Part shown: piece by piece, positions 1-7,868 of the stretch
How positions within the stretch are numbered: position 1 is the stretch's first letter
Layout of the letters: each line of letters opens with the position of its first letter
DNA from: Ammoniphilus sp. CFH 90114
GTDB taxonomy: Bacteria; Bacillota; Bacilli; Aneurinibacillales; RAOX-1
Assembly (NCBI RefSeq): GCF_004123195.1
Contig: NZ_SDLI01000006.1
Coordinates: forward strand, 186,001-250,000
Direction of reading: 5' to 3'
DNA length: 64,000 nucleotides
Program-made: the position numbers and the translations under genes
Notes under the pieces: generated by a model
The model's input: the letters and a program-made list of their open reading frames with translations, nothing else
What the model was told of the DNA's origin: nothing
The model's database searches: none

Positions 1-500
1 AGAGATTTGCCTCCAGTATCCCCTTCTAATAACTCAAGTGCATCTAATCCTATATGACCAAAAAAGACAGGATGTCCTTTTGTTCCATAATGGCAAGGCT
101 GAACAACAAAGGATGATTTTTGATGCAACTTCTTTCTTCCTTCTTCGAAAATCATGTTAACTGTCCTTTTCTCTATCAAAGGCATATCGGCAAGGAAAAC
201 CATAACGCCTGGAGAAGAGCCTAAAGAATGCCAACCTGCCTTGAGGGAATAGGATTGTCCTTTGATGTAGTCTGGATTGTAAATCCAGCGCAGGCGGGAA
301 TCCTGAATTTGAATTTGTTCTTGTATTCGTTCTTTTTCGTGTCCGACAACGATTGCAATTTGGAATACTTCGACACTTCGGGCTAGCTCTATCGCATGTT
401 CTAGGAAAGTCTTACCCTTATGCTTGATTAACGGTTTGCATTCCCCCATTCGGGTAGACATTCCAGCTGCTAAGATAACGGCAGAAATGGAGTTCATCAT
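1..500 (-). CDS. MocA/MobA-like nucleotidyltransferase (partial, 3' end outside window)
   Basis: This is the N-terminal part of a nucleotidyltransferase that probably activates molybdopterin with CMP (molybdenum cofactor cytidylyltransferase), the cofactor form used by the hydroxylase encoded just upstream. The N-terminus carries the family signature LAAGMSTRMGECK (residues 10-22), the nucleotide-binding loop of MobA/MocA/IspD-type enzymes. An internal FLADMPL matches the metal-binding DxP region. The start ATG overlaps the xdhC stop (ATGATGA), which indicates translational coupling as the last visible gene of the operon. The reading frame stays open to base 1, so about 166 residues are visible. 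CTP specificity is inferred from the neighbours and not from a residue signature. Confidence 0.85.
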   Translation of the reverse strand, partial: MMNSISAVILAAGMSTRMGECKPLIKHKGKTFLEHAIELARSVEVFQIAIVVGHEKERIQEQIQIQDSRLRWIYNPDYIKGQSYSLKAGWHSLGSSPGVMVFLADMPLIEKRTVNMIFEEGRKKLHQKSSFVVQPCHYGTKGHPVFFGHIGLDALELLEGDTGGKS

Positions 501-1642
501 GCTTGAAGGACCGTGTTACAGCTATGTTGGTGGATCTGTGATTTTTCTCTCAAGAATCCTCCGGTGTGATCATTACGTACAGCTAAGATTTCCGCTACGA
601 TACTTATAGCAATTTCTTCTGGCGTATAGGCTCCAATATCTAAGCCAACAGGTCCATGAATTCGAGAGATCTTTGGCTTTGGAACCCGTTTTCCTTGGCC
701 TTTAATGTTATCGAGTATTCGGTTCTTACGCACTAGTGGTCCTAGTACTCCAATATAGGCAGCTTCTGATTCCAATAGAAAGCTTAGCGCTTGCTCGTCT
801 CGAATAATATGATGATTCATGATGACACAATAGGAACGATTACTAATGGGTAACAGTTCTGTATTAAGAGAATCGCCGTGTATTAGCTTCCGCTCAGCAT
901 AGGGGAATCGTTCCACATGGTTGAATGCCTCACGGGGATCAACAATAACTGTTTTAAACCCGGTGATATGCCCTAATTGGGCTAAAGGGATGGCATCATG
1001 CCCTGCACCAAAGATGATGAGTTCAATAGGTGGGACATACACATTGGCAAACGTGCTTACGATCTGCCCCTTCCCCAATCTTATGGAATCGCACTCTGAT
1101 TTAGGATTTTGTTCTGATAACTTGTGATAAGCCCACTTCATCAAACTCTCTTTTTTTAATAAGTATTGAGTAGTTCCCGTAGGTTCCTTGTCTTGATGAA
1201 TGAGAATCTGTTGCCCAAACTCTTTCCCTTCACTTATTAGAGTAAACATTACAGATGCCCGATTCTCTAACATACTTTCTGCCCAGGAATAGATTACTCT
1301 TGATGAATCTGTCGTAACGGGCTGAATATAGAGCTCTATTGTGCCTGGACAACCCAACCCCAACCCCCATACAACATCTTCATCCATTGCATATTGTCGA
1401 ATGACAGGAATTCCATCAGCCAAAACTTGCATAGCAACTTCTGCTACATCGTTCTCAAGACATCCCCCAGAAATCAAACCAGTGGTTTTTCCTTCTGCAT
1501 CAACGAACATCATAGCGCCAGCACGTTTGTAGGCGGATCCACGAACTTGAATAAGGGTAACTAGTGCTCCACCACGCCCCTCCCGAAGAGAGGTGTAGAC
1601 GGCCTTAGCCACTTCACGATTTTCTATCAACGTCCCTTTCAC
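497..1642 (-). CDS. xdhC: XdhC/CoxI family molybdenum hydroxylase maturation protein
   Basis: XdhC-type proteins bind the molybdenum cofactor, help its sulfuration and insert it into xanthine dehydrogenase or CODH-like enzymes. The N-terminal CoxI domain is recognisable (RGSAYKRAGAMMFVD, then LISGGCLENDVAE near residues 56-68). The C-terminal Rossmann-like domain starts at IIFGAGHDAIPLAQ and ends in the usual IGAYTPEEIAISIVAEILA. The 381-residue length is normal for the two-domain form. The annotated start is a GTG lying inside the strong GGGGAGGTG ribosome-binding sequence, and a TTG at 1630 is an alternative. A GACAGGGG/CCCCTGTC hairpin separates it from the FAD subunit gene upstream, and its stop overlaps the mocA start. 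Confidence 0.93.
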   Translation of the reverse strand: MKGTLIENREVAKAVYTSLREGRGGALVTLIQVRGSAYKRAGAMMFVDAEGKTTGLISGGCLENDVAEVAMQVLADGIPVIRQYAMDEDVVWGLGLGCPGTIELYIQPVTTDSSRVIYSWAESMLENRASVMFTLISEGKEFGQQILIHQDKEPTGTTQYLLKKESLMKWAYHKLSEQNPKSECDSIRLGKGQIVSTFANVYVPPIELIIFGAGHDAIPLAQLGHITGFKTVIVDPREAFNHVERFPYAERKLIHGDSLNTELLPISNRSYCVIMNHHIIRDEQALSFLLESEAAYIGVLGPLVRKNRILDNIKGQGKRVPKPKISRIHGPVGLDIGAYTPEEIAISIVAEILAVRNDHTGGFLREKSQIHQHSCNTVLQA

Positions 1643-1659
1643 CTCCCCTTTCTTATATA

Positions 1660-1691
1660 AGGGGACAGGGGTAAAAATATGCCCCTGTCTT
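1660..1691 (-). other. Intercistronic hairpin between FAD subunit and xdhC genes
   Basis: GACAGGGG pairs with CCCCTGTC around an AT-rich loop in the 60-base gap between the two genes. It has no following T-run, so it is more likely an mRNA processing or stability element than a terminator. The xdhC ribosome-binding site lies just downstream. Confidence 0.5.
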
Positions 1692-1702
1692 TTCCTAATA
1701 TG

Positions 1703-2560
1703 CTAGAGCAGTATTTTATTTAATGCGCGTTCCGTATATACCTGACATAGCTGCTTGCGGTATTCCGAAGAAGCAAAATGATCCTCTCCCATTTCCGCAT
1801 CGTTTGCCGCGAATGCCGCAGCCTTTTTGATGGTCTCAAGAGTCGCCTGTTCACCCACAAGTGCAGTTTCTACACTTGTCGCACGATATGCGACGTCACT
1901 TGCACCGTTTATTGCTACCCGTGCATAATCTATGACACCTTGTTCATTTTTTCTGGCGATAACACAAACCCCTACTACAGCGTAACCTGAAGCCGGGTGG
2001 GGATATTTGAGGTAAGTCCCCTTCGCCTGTTCGGGCGGAATGGCTAGTGTTACAGAGGTTAAGATACTTGTGTCCGACATAGCGGTTACGAGAGGTCCTA
2101 AGAAAAAGTCAGCGGCTTCAATGAGCTGAGCACCGTCTTCTTCTTGGAGCTCAATTAATCCATCCAATGCTAAAGCTAACGCTGGCAAATCTGCAGCTGG
2201 GTCTGCATGCGAGAGGTTTCCTCCAATGGTTCCTCGATTCCTTACTTGAATGTCACCAATTTGCCGGACAGTTTCCGCCAAGACCGGAAGGTGATCTAAG
2301 ACAAGTTGATCGTTTTGTATTTGTTTATAAGTGGTTAGAGCTCCAATGACCAATCTTTCCCCTTGCTTTTTTACCCCACGCAGTTCAGCAATTCTACTGA
2401 TATCAATGAGTTTAGTTGGAGTGGTTAGCCGGAACTTCATCAAAGGAACTAGACTATGCCCACCAGCAAGCAATTTTCCTTGGCCACCCTCTTCCTTAAG
2501 CAAGTTTATGGCTTCTTCGACCGTATTTGCTCTAATATATCCAAATGAGTTAGGAATCAA
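1703..2560 (-). CDS. Molybdenum hydroxylase FAD-binding subunit (CoxM/XdhB-like)
   Basis: This medium subunit moves electrons from the 2Fe-2S clusters to FAD and on to the acceptor. Two FAD-binding motifs are visible: LLAGGHSLVPLMK (31-43), which contacts the pyrophosphate, and the RNRGTIGGNLSHADP region (108-121). The C-terminal CO_deh_flav_C domain follows. At 285 residues it is full length. Translation starts at a TTG eight bases after AAAGGAGGGG. The gene overlaps the end of the large-subunit gene by 11 bases, so the two are co-translated. The substrate of the complex cannot be read from this subunit. Confidence 0.94.
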   Translation of the reverse strand: MIPNSFGYIRANTVEEAINLLKEEGGQGKLLAGGHSLVPLMKFRLTTPTKLIDISRIAELRGVKKQGERLVIGALTTYKQIQNDQLVLDHLPVLAETVRQIGDIQVRNRGTIGGNLSHADPAADLPALALALDGLIELQEEDGAQLIEAADFFLGPLVTAMSDTSILTSVTLAIPPEQAKGTYLKYPHPASGYAVVGVCVIARKNEQGVIDYARVAINGASDVAYRATSVETALVGEQATLETIKKAAAFAANDAEMGEDHFASSEYRKQLCQVYTERALNKILL

Positions 2561-4904
2561 CTTTTGTCCCCTCCTTTTGTAAGGCTTTCCATACTTTTTC
2601 GGGTGTTAAAGGCATATCAAGTGCTTTTATTCCAAAGGGTTGTAAAGCATTCATGACGGCATTCACCACGGCTGGAGGAGCTGCTGTAGTTCCTGTTTCA
2701 CCGACTCCTTTAACTCCTAAGGGGTTAACGGGGGAAGGTGTTTGGGTAAAGGCAGTTTCAATCTTAGGTAAAAATCTGGCTTTAGGCATTGTGTAATCCA
2801 TAAAAGTACCGCTTACAAGCTGACCTTGTTCGTTATATACTGCAGACTCCCATAGAGCTTGACCGATACCTTGGGCAATCCCGCCATGTACCTGCCCTTC
2901 CGCGACCATCGGGTTAATAAGGTTGCCTACATCATCAACCGCGATATAACGTTGCAAGTTGATTGTGCCTGTCTTTACGTCAACTTCTACAATACAAATA
3001 TGTGTTCCGAACGGGAAAACAAAATTTTCGGGGTCAAAGAACGCCTGAGCTTCTAATCCAGGTTCCATTCCCTCAGGTAAATTCCAAGACATATTAGCCG
3101 ACTTGGCGATTTCAATGAATGTTCTTTTGGATTCAGGCAAATCCTTACGGGAAAAGACTCCGCGTTCAAAGTTGAGCTCATCTTCAGAGACCTCTAGTTC
3201 ATGAGCGGCTATTTTCTTGGCTTTTGCAAACACCCGATCTGCAGCAATAGCTAATGCAGCTCCACCTACTGCCGTTGTTCGGGACCCATAGGTACCCCAA
3301 CCTTGAGCAATAATCTGTGTATCTCCGTAGATGACTTCTATGCTTTCTAAAGGCACACCAAATTTATCAACAATAATTTGAGCGAATGTTGTTTCCTCCC
3401 CCTGTCCATGTGGACAAGTACCGGTAAAGACCGTGACTGCTCCGGTTGGATGAACTCGGACGGTTGCATTCTCCCATAATCCACCTTGGAATCCGGTGGC
3501 GCCGGCTACCTTAGAAGGTCCAAGCCCACACAATTCCACATAAGTTGAGAATCCAATCCCTAGATAGCGACCTTTCTTACGGAGTTCTTCCTGTTGTTTT
3601 AAAAATTCCTCATACTGTACCATCTGGAGTGCAATATCTAATGCTTCGTGGTAATTACCGCTGTCATAGACACAACCCATAGCACTGTTATAAGGGAATT
3701 TTTCTTTCGAAATAAGGTTCTTTTTCCGAACCTCCACAGGATCCATGCCAATGCTATCAGCAAATAAATCTACGATTCTTTCAATTTGATAAGCAGCCTC
3801 AGGCTTGCCTGCTCCTCTGTAGGCATCTGTGGGCGTAGTGTTGGTGTAAACGCCAATGACCTCTACTCCAGCTAAGGAAATATCGTAAGCGCCAGGAGCC
3901 ATTAAACCAAAGCAAAGTGTCGGTACGGCAGCCCCCATGGTTGATACATAGGCACCCAAGTTGGCGATGTTTCTCACCCGTATTGCCGTCATGGTTCCAT
4001 CCTTTTGTCCGGCAAGTTCGACATCGATAATCTCGTCCCTGGCATGATTCGTTGCCATAAAATGTTCATGGCGGTCTTCAATCCATTTCACTGGACAGTT
4101 CAAATCTCTAGCCGCATAGGCGGTCAGCGCTTCTTCTGTATATACTCCAATTTTCGCCCCAAACCCGCCGCCGATGTCTGGAGAAATCACACGTAACTTA
4201 GCCTCAGAGATTCCTAAAACGTCGGCATATACATTCCGGTGAATGTGTGGATTTTGCGATGTACACCATAATGTCATATCCCCACTGCCTGCGTTATATT
4301 GGGCCACTGCAGCTCTTGTTTCCATTGGATTGGGGATGAGTCGCTGTTCTATAAAACGTTGTTTTACAACCACCTCTGCTTGTTCAAACACTTCGTCCGG
4401 CACGCTAGTGGGCTTCCAATGAAAGGCGATATTATTAGGGACATCTTCATGAACTAATACGGTTCCTTCTTCCATTGCGTCCTCGTGATTAACTACAACT
4501 GGTAGTTCCTCGTAAATCACCTCGATCAGCTCTATAGCATCGCGGGCGGAATAGCGATCCTTCGCAATGACAAAAGCTACGCCTTCTCCAACATAATGTG
4601 TTTTATCTATGGCTAGAGGGTTCCGATCTTTCGCAATTAAATTGCACCCCGGTACATACCAGTAGGTAGGAACCGATTTCATCTTGTTTAATAGATCTTG
4701 CCCTGTATAAACAGCTAATACTTGGGGGTGTTGCAATGCTTCACTTACATCAATACTGACTATACGTGCATGTGCATGAGGACTTCGAAGCATAGCAGCG
4801 TAGGTCATTCCTGGGAGATGAATATCATCCGTGAAGTGGCCGTTTCCAGTTATGAAACGGGGATCTTCTTTTCTCTTGGTTCTTGTCCCAACCATTCCAT
4901 TCAT
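2550..4904 (-). CDS. Molybdenum hydroxylase large (Mo-binding) subunit, CoxL form II/XDH-like
   Basis: This is the catalytic subunit carrying Mo-molybdopterin cytosine dinucleotide. Domain order is the aldehyde oxidase/xanthine dehydrogenase a/b hammerhead domain (about 18-125) followed by the molybdopterin-binding domains. Visible motifs are the glycine-rich GGGFGAKIG (245-253), the active-site loop AYRGAGK (361-367) and the catalytic GVGETG with Glu736. True aerobic CO dehydrogenase has AYxCSFR with a Cys ligand, whereas the AYRGAGx loop marks the form II or general hydroxylase group. The substrate is therefore probably a carbonyl or N-heterocyclic compound and not CO. It is 784 residues, normal for the family. 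The gene begins two bases after the small-subunit stop, with its Shine-Dalgarno inside that gene. Confidence 0.93.
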   Translation of the reverse strand: MNGMVGTRTKRKEDPRFITGNGHFTDDIHLPGMTYAAMLRSPHAHARIVSIDVSEALQHPQVLAVYTGQDLLNKMKSVPTYWYVPGCNLIAKDRNPLAIDKTHYVGEGVAFVIAKDRYSARDAIELIEVIYEELPVVVNHEDAMEEGTVLVHEDVPNNIAFHWKPTSVPDEVFEQAEVVVKQRFIEQRLIPNPMETRAAVAQYNAGSGDMTLWCTSQNPHIHRNVYADVLGISEAKLRVISPDIGGGFGAKIGVYTEEALTAYAARDLNCPVKWIEDRHEHFMATNHARDEIIDVELAGQKDGTMTAIRVRNIANLGAYVSTMGAAVPTLCFGLMAPGAYDISLAGVEVIGVYTNTTPTDAYRGAGKPEAAYQIERIVDLFADSIGMDPVEVRKKNLISKEKFPYNSAMGCVYDSGNYHEALDIALQMVQYEEFLKQQEELRKKGRYLGIGFSTYVELCGLGPSKVAGATGFQGGLWENATVRVHPTGAVTVFTGTCPHGQGEETTFAQIIVDKFGVPLESIEVIYGDTQIIAQGWGTYGSRTTAVGGAALAIAADRVFAKAKKIAAHELEVSEDELNFERGVFSRKDLPESKRTFIEIAKSANMSWNLPEGMEPGLEAQAFFDPENFVFPFGTHICIVEVDVKTGTINLQRYIAVDDVGNLINPMVAEGQVHGGIAQGIGQALWESAVYNEQGQLVSGTFMDYTMPKARFLPKIETAFTQTPSPVNPLGVKGVGETGTTAAPPAVVNAVMNALQPFGIKALDMPLTPEKVWKALQKEGTKVDS

Positions 4905-4906
4905 CG

Positions 4907-5425
4907 TTAACTCCCCTCCCCAATTGGCATGATTTCTAGCTTTTTGGATTCGGCTATCAGTTGTGCGGCATGTTTTACAGCATTAACGATATGCTGGTAA
5001 CCCGTACATCGGCAAATGACACCTTCTAATCCATCGCGAATCTCTTCATCGGTTGGGTTAGGATTACTATCTAAGAGGTTAACCATGGCGATCATAACAC
5101 CTGGAGTACAGAAACCGCATTGTAGTCCGTGCTCTTCCCAGAATCCTTTTTGAATGGGGTGCAGCTGCTGCATCGTTCCAAGACCTTCGACTGTAAGGAC
5201 TTGGGATCCTTCTACTTGTACCGTTAAAACCGTGCATGACTTGACTGCTTCTCCATTGACCATTACAGTGCAGGCTCCGCACTGACTAGTATCACAGCCA
5301 ATATGGGTTCCTGTTAAGCCTAAATCATCGCGTAAGTGATGCACCAACAACTTCCTCGGTTCAACCGAAGAACATTTTTGGACTCCATTAACGGAAAACG
5401 AAACGTTTACATTTTCAACTGCCAC
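4907..5425 (-). CDS. Molybdenum hydroxylase 2Fe-2S subunit (CoxS-like)
   Basis: This small subunit carries two [2Fe-2S] clusters linking the Mo site to FAD. The N-terminal plant-ferredoxin-type cluster has Cys44, Cys49, Cys52 and Cys64 (GCDTSQCGAC...C). The C-terminal helical domain has Cys103, Cys106, Cys138 and Cys140 (CGFC...CRC). All eight ligands are present, so the protein looks functional. At 172 residues it is slightly longer than typical CoxS, with a polar C-terminal tail. It is preceded closely by the coxG-like gene and followed after two bases by the large subunit. Confidence 0.95.
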   Translation of the reverse strand: MAVENVNVSFSVNGVQKCSSVEPRKLLVHHLRDDLGLTGTHIGCDTSQCGACTVMVNGEAVKSCTVLTVQVEGSQVLTVEGLGTMQQLHPIQKGFWEEHGLQCGFCTPGVMIAMVNLLDSNPNPTDEEIRDGLEGVICRCTGYQHIVNAVKHAAQLIAESKKLEIMPIGEGS

Positions 5426-5441
5426 GGTTCTTTCCCCCCCT

Positions 5442-5894
5442 TTAAGAATGCGCTTCTAACTCACTCATTTCTTTTTCAACAGACTTAAAGAATTGACCTA
5501 GTATGAGCTTAGCGAATCCGTTCATAATCCTTTGACCAATTGAAGCTAACATACCTGTTACACGGACATCTGCTGTGCATACGACCTGTGTGCCATTCTC
5601 TACTTCTTCAAGTTTCATATTTGCAATAGCATCAATTTCCCCTGGCTTACCTTTCCCCTTCAGCAGAAGCCTATAGGATGAGGGGGCAACTTGATCTACT
5701 TGCTGTACTTCCCCGGTGAAAGCTCCTTTAACAGGACCTACACTCAACCCCATTTCTACTAAATAAAGGTCTCCATCTCCTTTTATAAAGCTTTGACAGC
5801 CTGGGATTGAATTTCGGAGTATCCTTTCATCTTGGATGAGCATCCATACGATATCTTGCGAAAAAGGAAAGGTATGTTTGTACTCGATATTCAT
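5442..5894 (-). CDS. CoxG-like SRPBCC protein
   Basis: CoxG proteins are SRPBCC-fold accessory factors of CODH-type hydroxylases. In CO oxidisers CoxG recruits the enzyme to the membrane. Recognisable features are the N-terminal FPFSQDIVWMLIQDER, the LIPGC-like segment IPGCQSF, and the GKGKPGEIDAIANM strand. I place the start at the ATG at 5894 (150 residues), because AAGGAGG lies nine bases upstream. The longer reading from 5915 has no ribosome-binding site and would begin close to the predicted sigma-54 transcription start. It is the first gene of the operon, just downstream of the -24/-12 promoter. Confidence 0.88.
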   Translation of the reverse strand: MNIEYKHTFPFSQDIVWMLIQDERILRNSIPGCQSFIKGDGDLYLVEMGLSVGPVKGAFTGEVQQVDQVAPSSYRLLLKGKGKPGEIDAIANMKLEEVENGTQVVCTADVRVTGMLASIGQRIMNGFAKLILGQFFKSVEKEMSELEAHS

Positions 5895-5940
5895 TTTTCT
5901 TCGCCTCCTTACCATGACAACATCTGTCTCTTATAGGTAA

Positions 5941-5956
5941 TGCAAATTTCATGCCA
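5941..5956 (-). promoter_or_regulatory. Sigma-54 (-24/-12) promoter of the Mo-hydroxylase operon
   Basis: Read on the minus strand the sequence is TGGCATGAAATTTGCA. It contains the invariant GG and GC dinucleotides separated by exactly ten bases, as SigL/RpoN requires. The expected start of transcription is near 5930, about 36 bases before the coxG start codon. An enhancer-binding protein would be needed; its gene is not in this window. Confidence 0.85.
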
Positions 5957-5996
5957 TTGCGAAGATTCGCACTTAACGGATAATGGGTAAATCATT

Positions 5997-6033
5997 CTTT
6001 CAAAAATGAAAAGTTTGCTTTCAATTTTGAAAG
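5997..6033 (-). promoter_or_regulatory. Two tandem palindromic enhancer (UAS) sites
   Basis: Two copies of CTTTCA-N4-TGAAAG lie at 5997..6012 (last base A instead of G) and 6018..6033 (perfect). Their centres are 21 bp apart, two helical turns. They sit about 40-75 bp upstream of the -24 element, the place and arrangement expected for a sigma-54 activator. The identity of the activator is inferred only as an EBP encoded elsewhere. Confidence 0.75.
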
Positions 6034-6035
6034 AT

Positions 6036-6075
6036 AAAAAACCCCCATCTTCCTGAACAGGGGAAAATGAGGGTT
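6036..6075 (-). terminator. Terminator of pdaA
   Basis: AACCC...GGGTT with an inner TCC/GGA extension is followed by a T-run on the minus strand, directly after the pdaA stop. It insulates the enhancer region from pdaA transcription. Confidence 0.75.
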
Positions 6076-6082
6076 AATAAAA

Positions 6083-6874
6083 TTAATAATTTTTGGTTTG
6101 TAGTTGATCTAAGCTTTTAAATTCATACCCCTGTTTTCTTGCATCATCAATAATTTGTCCTAGGGCTTGCGCATTGTCTTTGGAAACAGAGTGAAGCAGG
6201 ATGACCGCACCGGGATGAAGTTGACCCATTACTTTTTCGTAAGCATAACGGGGTCCCATATGCACCTTTGTATCCCAGTCTTTATAAGCCACTGACCAAA
6301 ACACGTTTGTGAACCCTAACTCTTTACTGACTGCCAATGTTCTCTCACTAAAGATTCCTCGGGGTGTTCGAAGATATTTCATTTCTGGTTGCCCAGTTAA
6401 TTGAATGACCTCATCTCTTACTCGATTTAATTCCGTCTTCATTTTGTCCGTTGGGATGCGACTCATATCAGGATGGCTCCAAGAATGGTTCCCTATTAGA
6501 TGCCCTTCGCTAACCATTCTCTTTAGTAACTCAGGTTGATCTTTAATATAATGTCCGGTTACGAAAAAGATAGCGGGTACTTTCTTCTCTTTAAGAACAT
6601 CTAGAATCTTTGGGGTATACCCATTCTCATACCCATTGTCAAAAGTTAAGTACAGTTCTTTTTTTGTTGTATCTCCTAGAAAAATAGCGCCATGCTTTTC
6701 AACAATGCTCTTAAAGCCTTCTTGATTAATAGAGGCAAGCTGTCCATTCTTACTCTTTTTAAATCCAAAGTGGTATGGTGTGTCGCTTAAGCCCTCTGCA
6801 TGGGATAGTACATTCGGCAGGAAAAAGCTAAGTACCATAATCAGGGTAAAAATAATTAAACGATTGTATTTCAT
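6083..6874 (-). CDS. pdaA: PdaA-type polysaccharide deacetylase (spore cortex muramic-delta-lactam)
   Basis: The protein is a secreted or membrane-anchored NodB-fold deacetylase that makes muramic-delta-lactam in spore cortex peptidoglycan. After a hydrophobic N-terminal signal segment the NodB domain starts with LYLTFDNGYENGYT. The DNG variant in place of DDG is characteristic of PdaA. It continues with the metal-binding HSWSHPDMS motif and RTPRG. The downstream LLHS motif is also present. From the ATG at 6874 it is 263 residues, the length I recall for the Bacillus subtilis enzyme. A GTG four codons earlier is possible but sits too close to GGGAG. Divergent from pflA. Confidence 0.92.
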   Translation of the reverse strand: MKYNRLIIFTLIMVLSFFLPNVLSHAEGLSDTPYHFGFKKSKNGQLASINQEGFKSIVEKHGAIFLGDTTKKELYLTFDNGYENGYTPKILDVLKEKKVPAIFFVTGHYIKDQPELLKRMVSEGHLIGNHSWSHPDMSRIPTDKMKTELNRVRDEVIQLTGQPEMKYLRTPRGIFSERTLAVSKELGFTNVFWSVAYKDWDTKVHMGPRYAYEKVMGQLHPGAVILLHSVSKDNAQALGQIIDDARKQGYEFKSLDQLQTKNY

Positions 6875-7074
6875 CTTATGGTTCACTCCCTTGATACCTT
6901 TTATGCATCAAGGCTAATATTCCACGAACAATCAGCGCCTATACCAACAAGCTGCTGTTAAACATATCCACAATGATTCTATGGTCAAACTGTTCACACT
7001 AAAGACACTCGATTAAATCATGTGCCTGTGATAAGTTTTATTCATAATAAAAAAGTTTTACATAGGAGGAAAAC

Positions 7075-7815
7075 ATGCACGAAATTGGGCATATTCATTC
7101 GATTGAAACCATGGGGATGGTGGATGGTCCGGGTATTCGGTATATCGTATTTATGCAAGGTTGTTTGTTGCGCTGTCAATACTGCCACAATCCAGATACG
7201 TGGGATATTGGAAAAGGACGAACGATAACCGTAGAAGAGTTAGTTTCGGATATTAAGGCTTATTTCCCCTTTATGAAGGCATCTGGAGGAGGCATTACGG
7301 TCAGTGGTGGTGAACCTTTACTTCAAGCGGCTTTCCTAGCCAAACTATTCAAGGAATGTAAAAAACTTGGGATTCATACCTGTATAGATTCTTCCGGTGG
7401 ATGTTTTAGTCACAGTTTAAGTTTTTTGGATGCCTTAGATAGCCTACTTCTTCATACAGATCTTGTGCTCCTAGACATTAAACATATTTATTCTGACAAA
7501 CACAAGCAACTCACTGGACTGCCAAATGAGCATATTCTAGAATTTGCACGGTATTTATCCAATAAGGAAATACCTGTATGGATTCGTCATGTTCTTGTAC
7601 CTGGTATTACAGATGCTGAAGAGGATCTAAAGGCATTGTCAGCTTTTATTGGTACGTTAAATAACGTAGAACGCGTGGAAGTTCTTCCGTACCATGAAAT
7701 GGGAGTGCATAAATGGGAACACTTAGGTCTTCCTTACACTCTAAAGGATATCTCTCCTCCAACAGAGGAAGCTGTTAAAAAAGCACAACAAATATTGGGT
7801 AGCTCATTACCCTGA
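7075..7815 (+). CDS. pflA: Pyruvate formate-lyase activating enzyme (radical SAM)
   Basis: This radical S-adenosylmethionine enzyme installs the glycyl radical in pyruvate formate-lyase. The 4Fe-4S cluster motif is CLLRCQYC (Cys30, Cys34, Cys37), preceded by the family sequence [27 protein letters not shown] supplies the SAM-binding GGE region. The length of 246 residues is normal. It starts after TAGGAGGAAAAC. No pflB lies next to it, although these are usually adjacent, so the partner lyase must be elsewhere. The gene ends inside a strong hairpin. Confidence 0.9.
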   Translation: MHEIGHIHSIETMGMVDGPGIRYIVFMQGCLLRCQYCHNPDTWDIGKGRTITVEELVSDIKAYFPFMKASGGGITVSGGEPLLQAAFLAKLFKECKKLGIHTCIDSSGGCFSHSLSFLDALDSLLLHTDLVLLDIKHIYSDKHKQLTGLPNEHILEFARYLSNKEIPVWIRHVLVPGITDAEEDLKALSAFIGTLNNVERVEVLPYHEMGVHKWEHLGLPYTLKDISPPTEEAVKKAQQILGSSLP

Positions 7816-7825
7816 GCTACCCAAT
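7794..7825 (+). terminator. Bidirectional hairpin terminator after pflA
   Basis: ATTGGGTAGCTCA pairs perfectly with TGAGCTACCCAAT around a six-base loop. The pflA stop codon is the first triplet of the 3' arm. It can serve the converging aminotransferase transcript as well. Confidence 0.75.
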
Positions 7826-7868
7826 ATTCCTTTCTAGCAACCCCTCTTACTTATTGGCTAAAGCCTCT

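Noticed and set aside
424-609. Plus-strand open frame over the mocA/xdhC junction
   Set aside because: Shadow of two overlapping minus-strand genes with clear family motifs; no ribosome-binding site.
2550-4904. True aerobic CO dehydrogenase large subunit
   Set aside because: The active-site loop is AYRGAGK, lacking the Cys of AYxCSFR that is needed for the Cu-S-Mo site.
5895-5915. Upstream start of the CoxG-like gene
   Set aside because: No ribosome-binding site there, while AAGGAGG lies nine bases before the ATG at 5894.
7022-7228. Plus-strand frame overlapping the start of pflA
   Set aside because: Different frame over the radical SAM domain, with no recognisable protein or ribosome-binding site.
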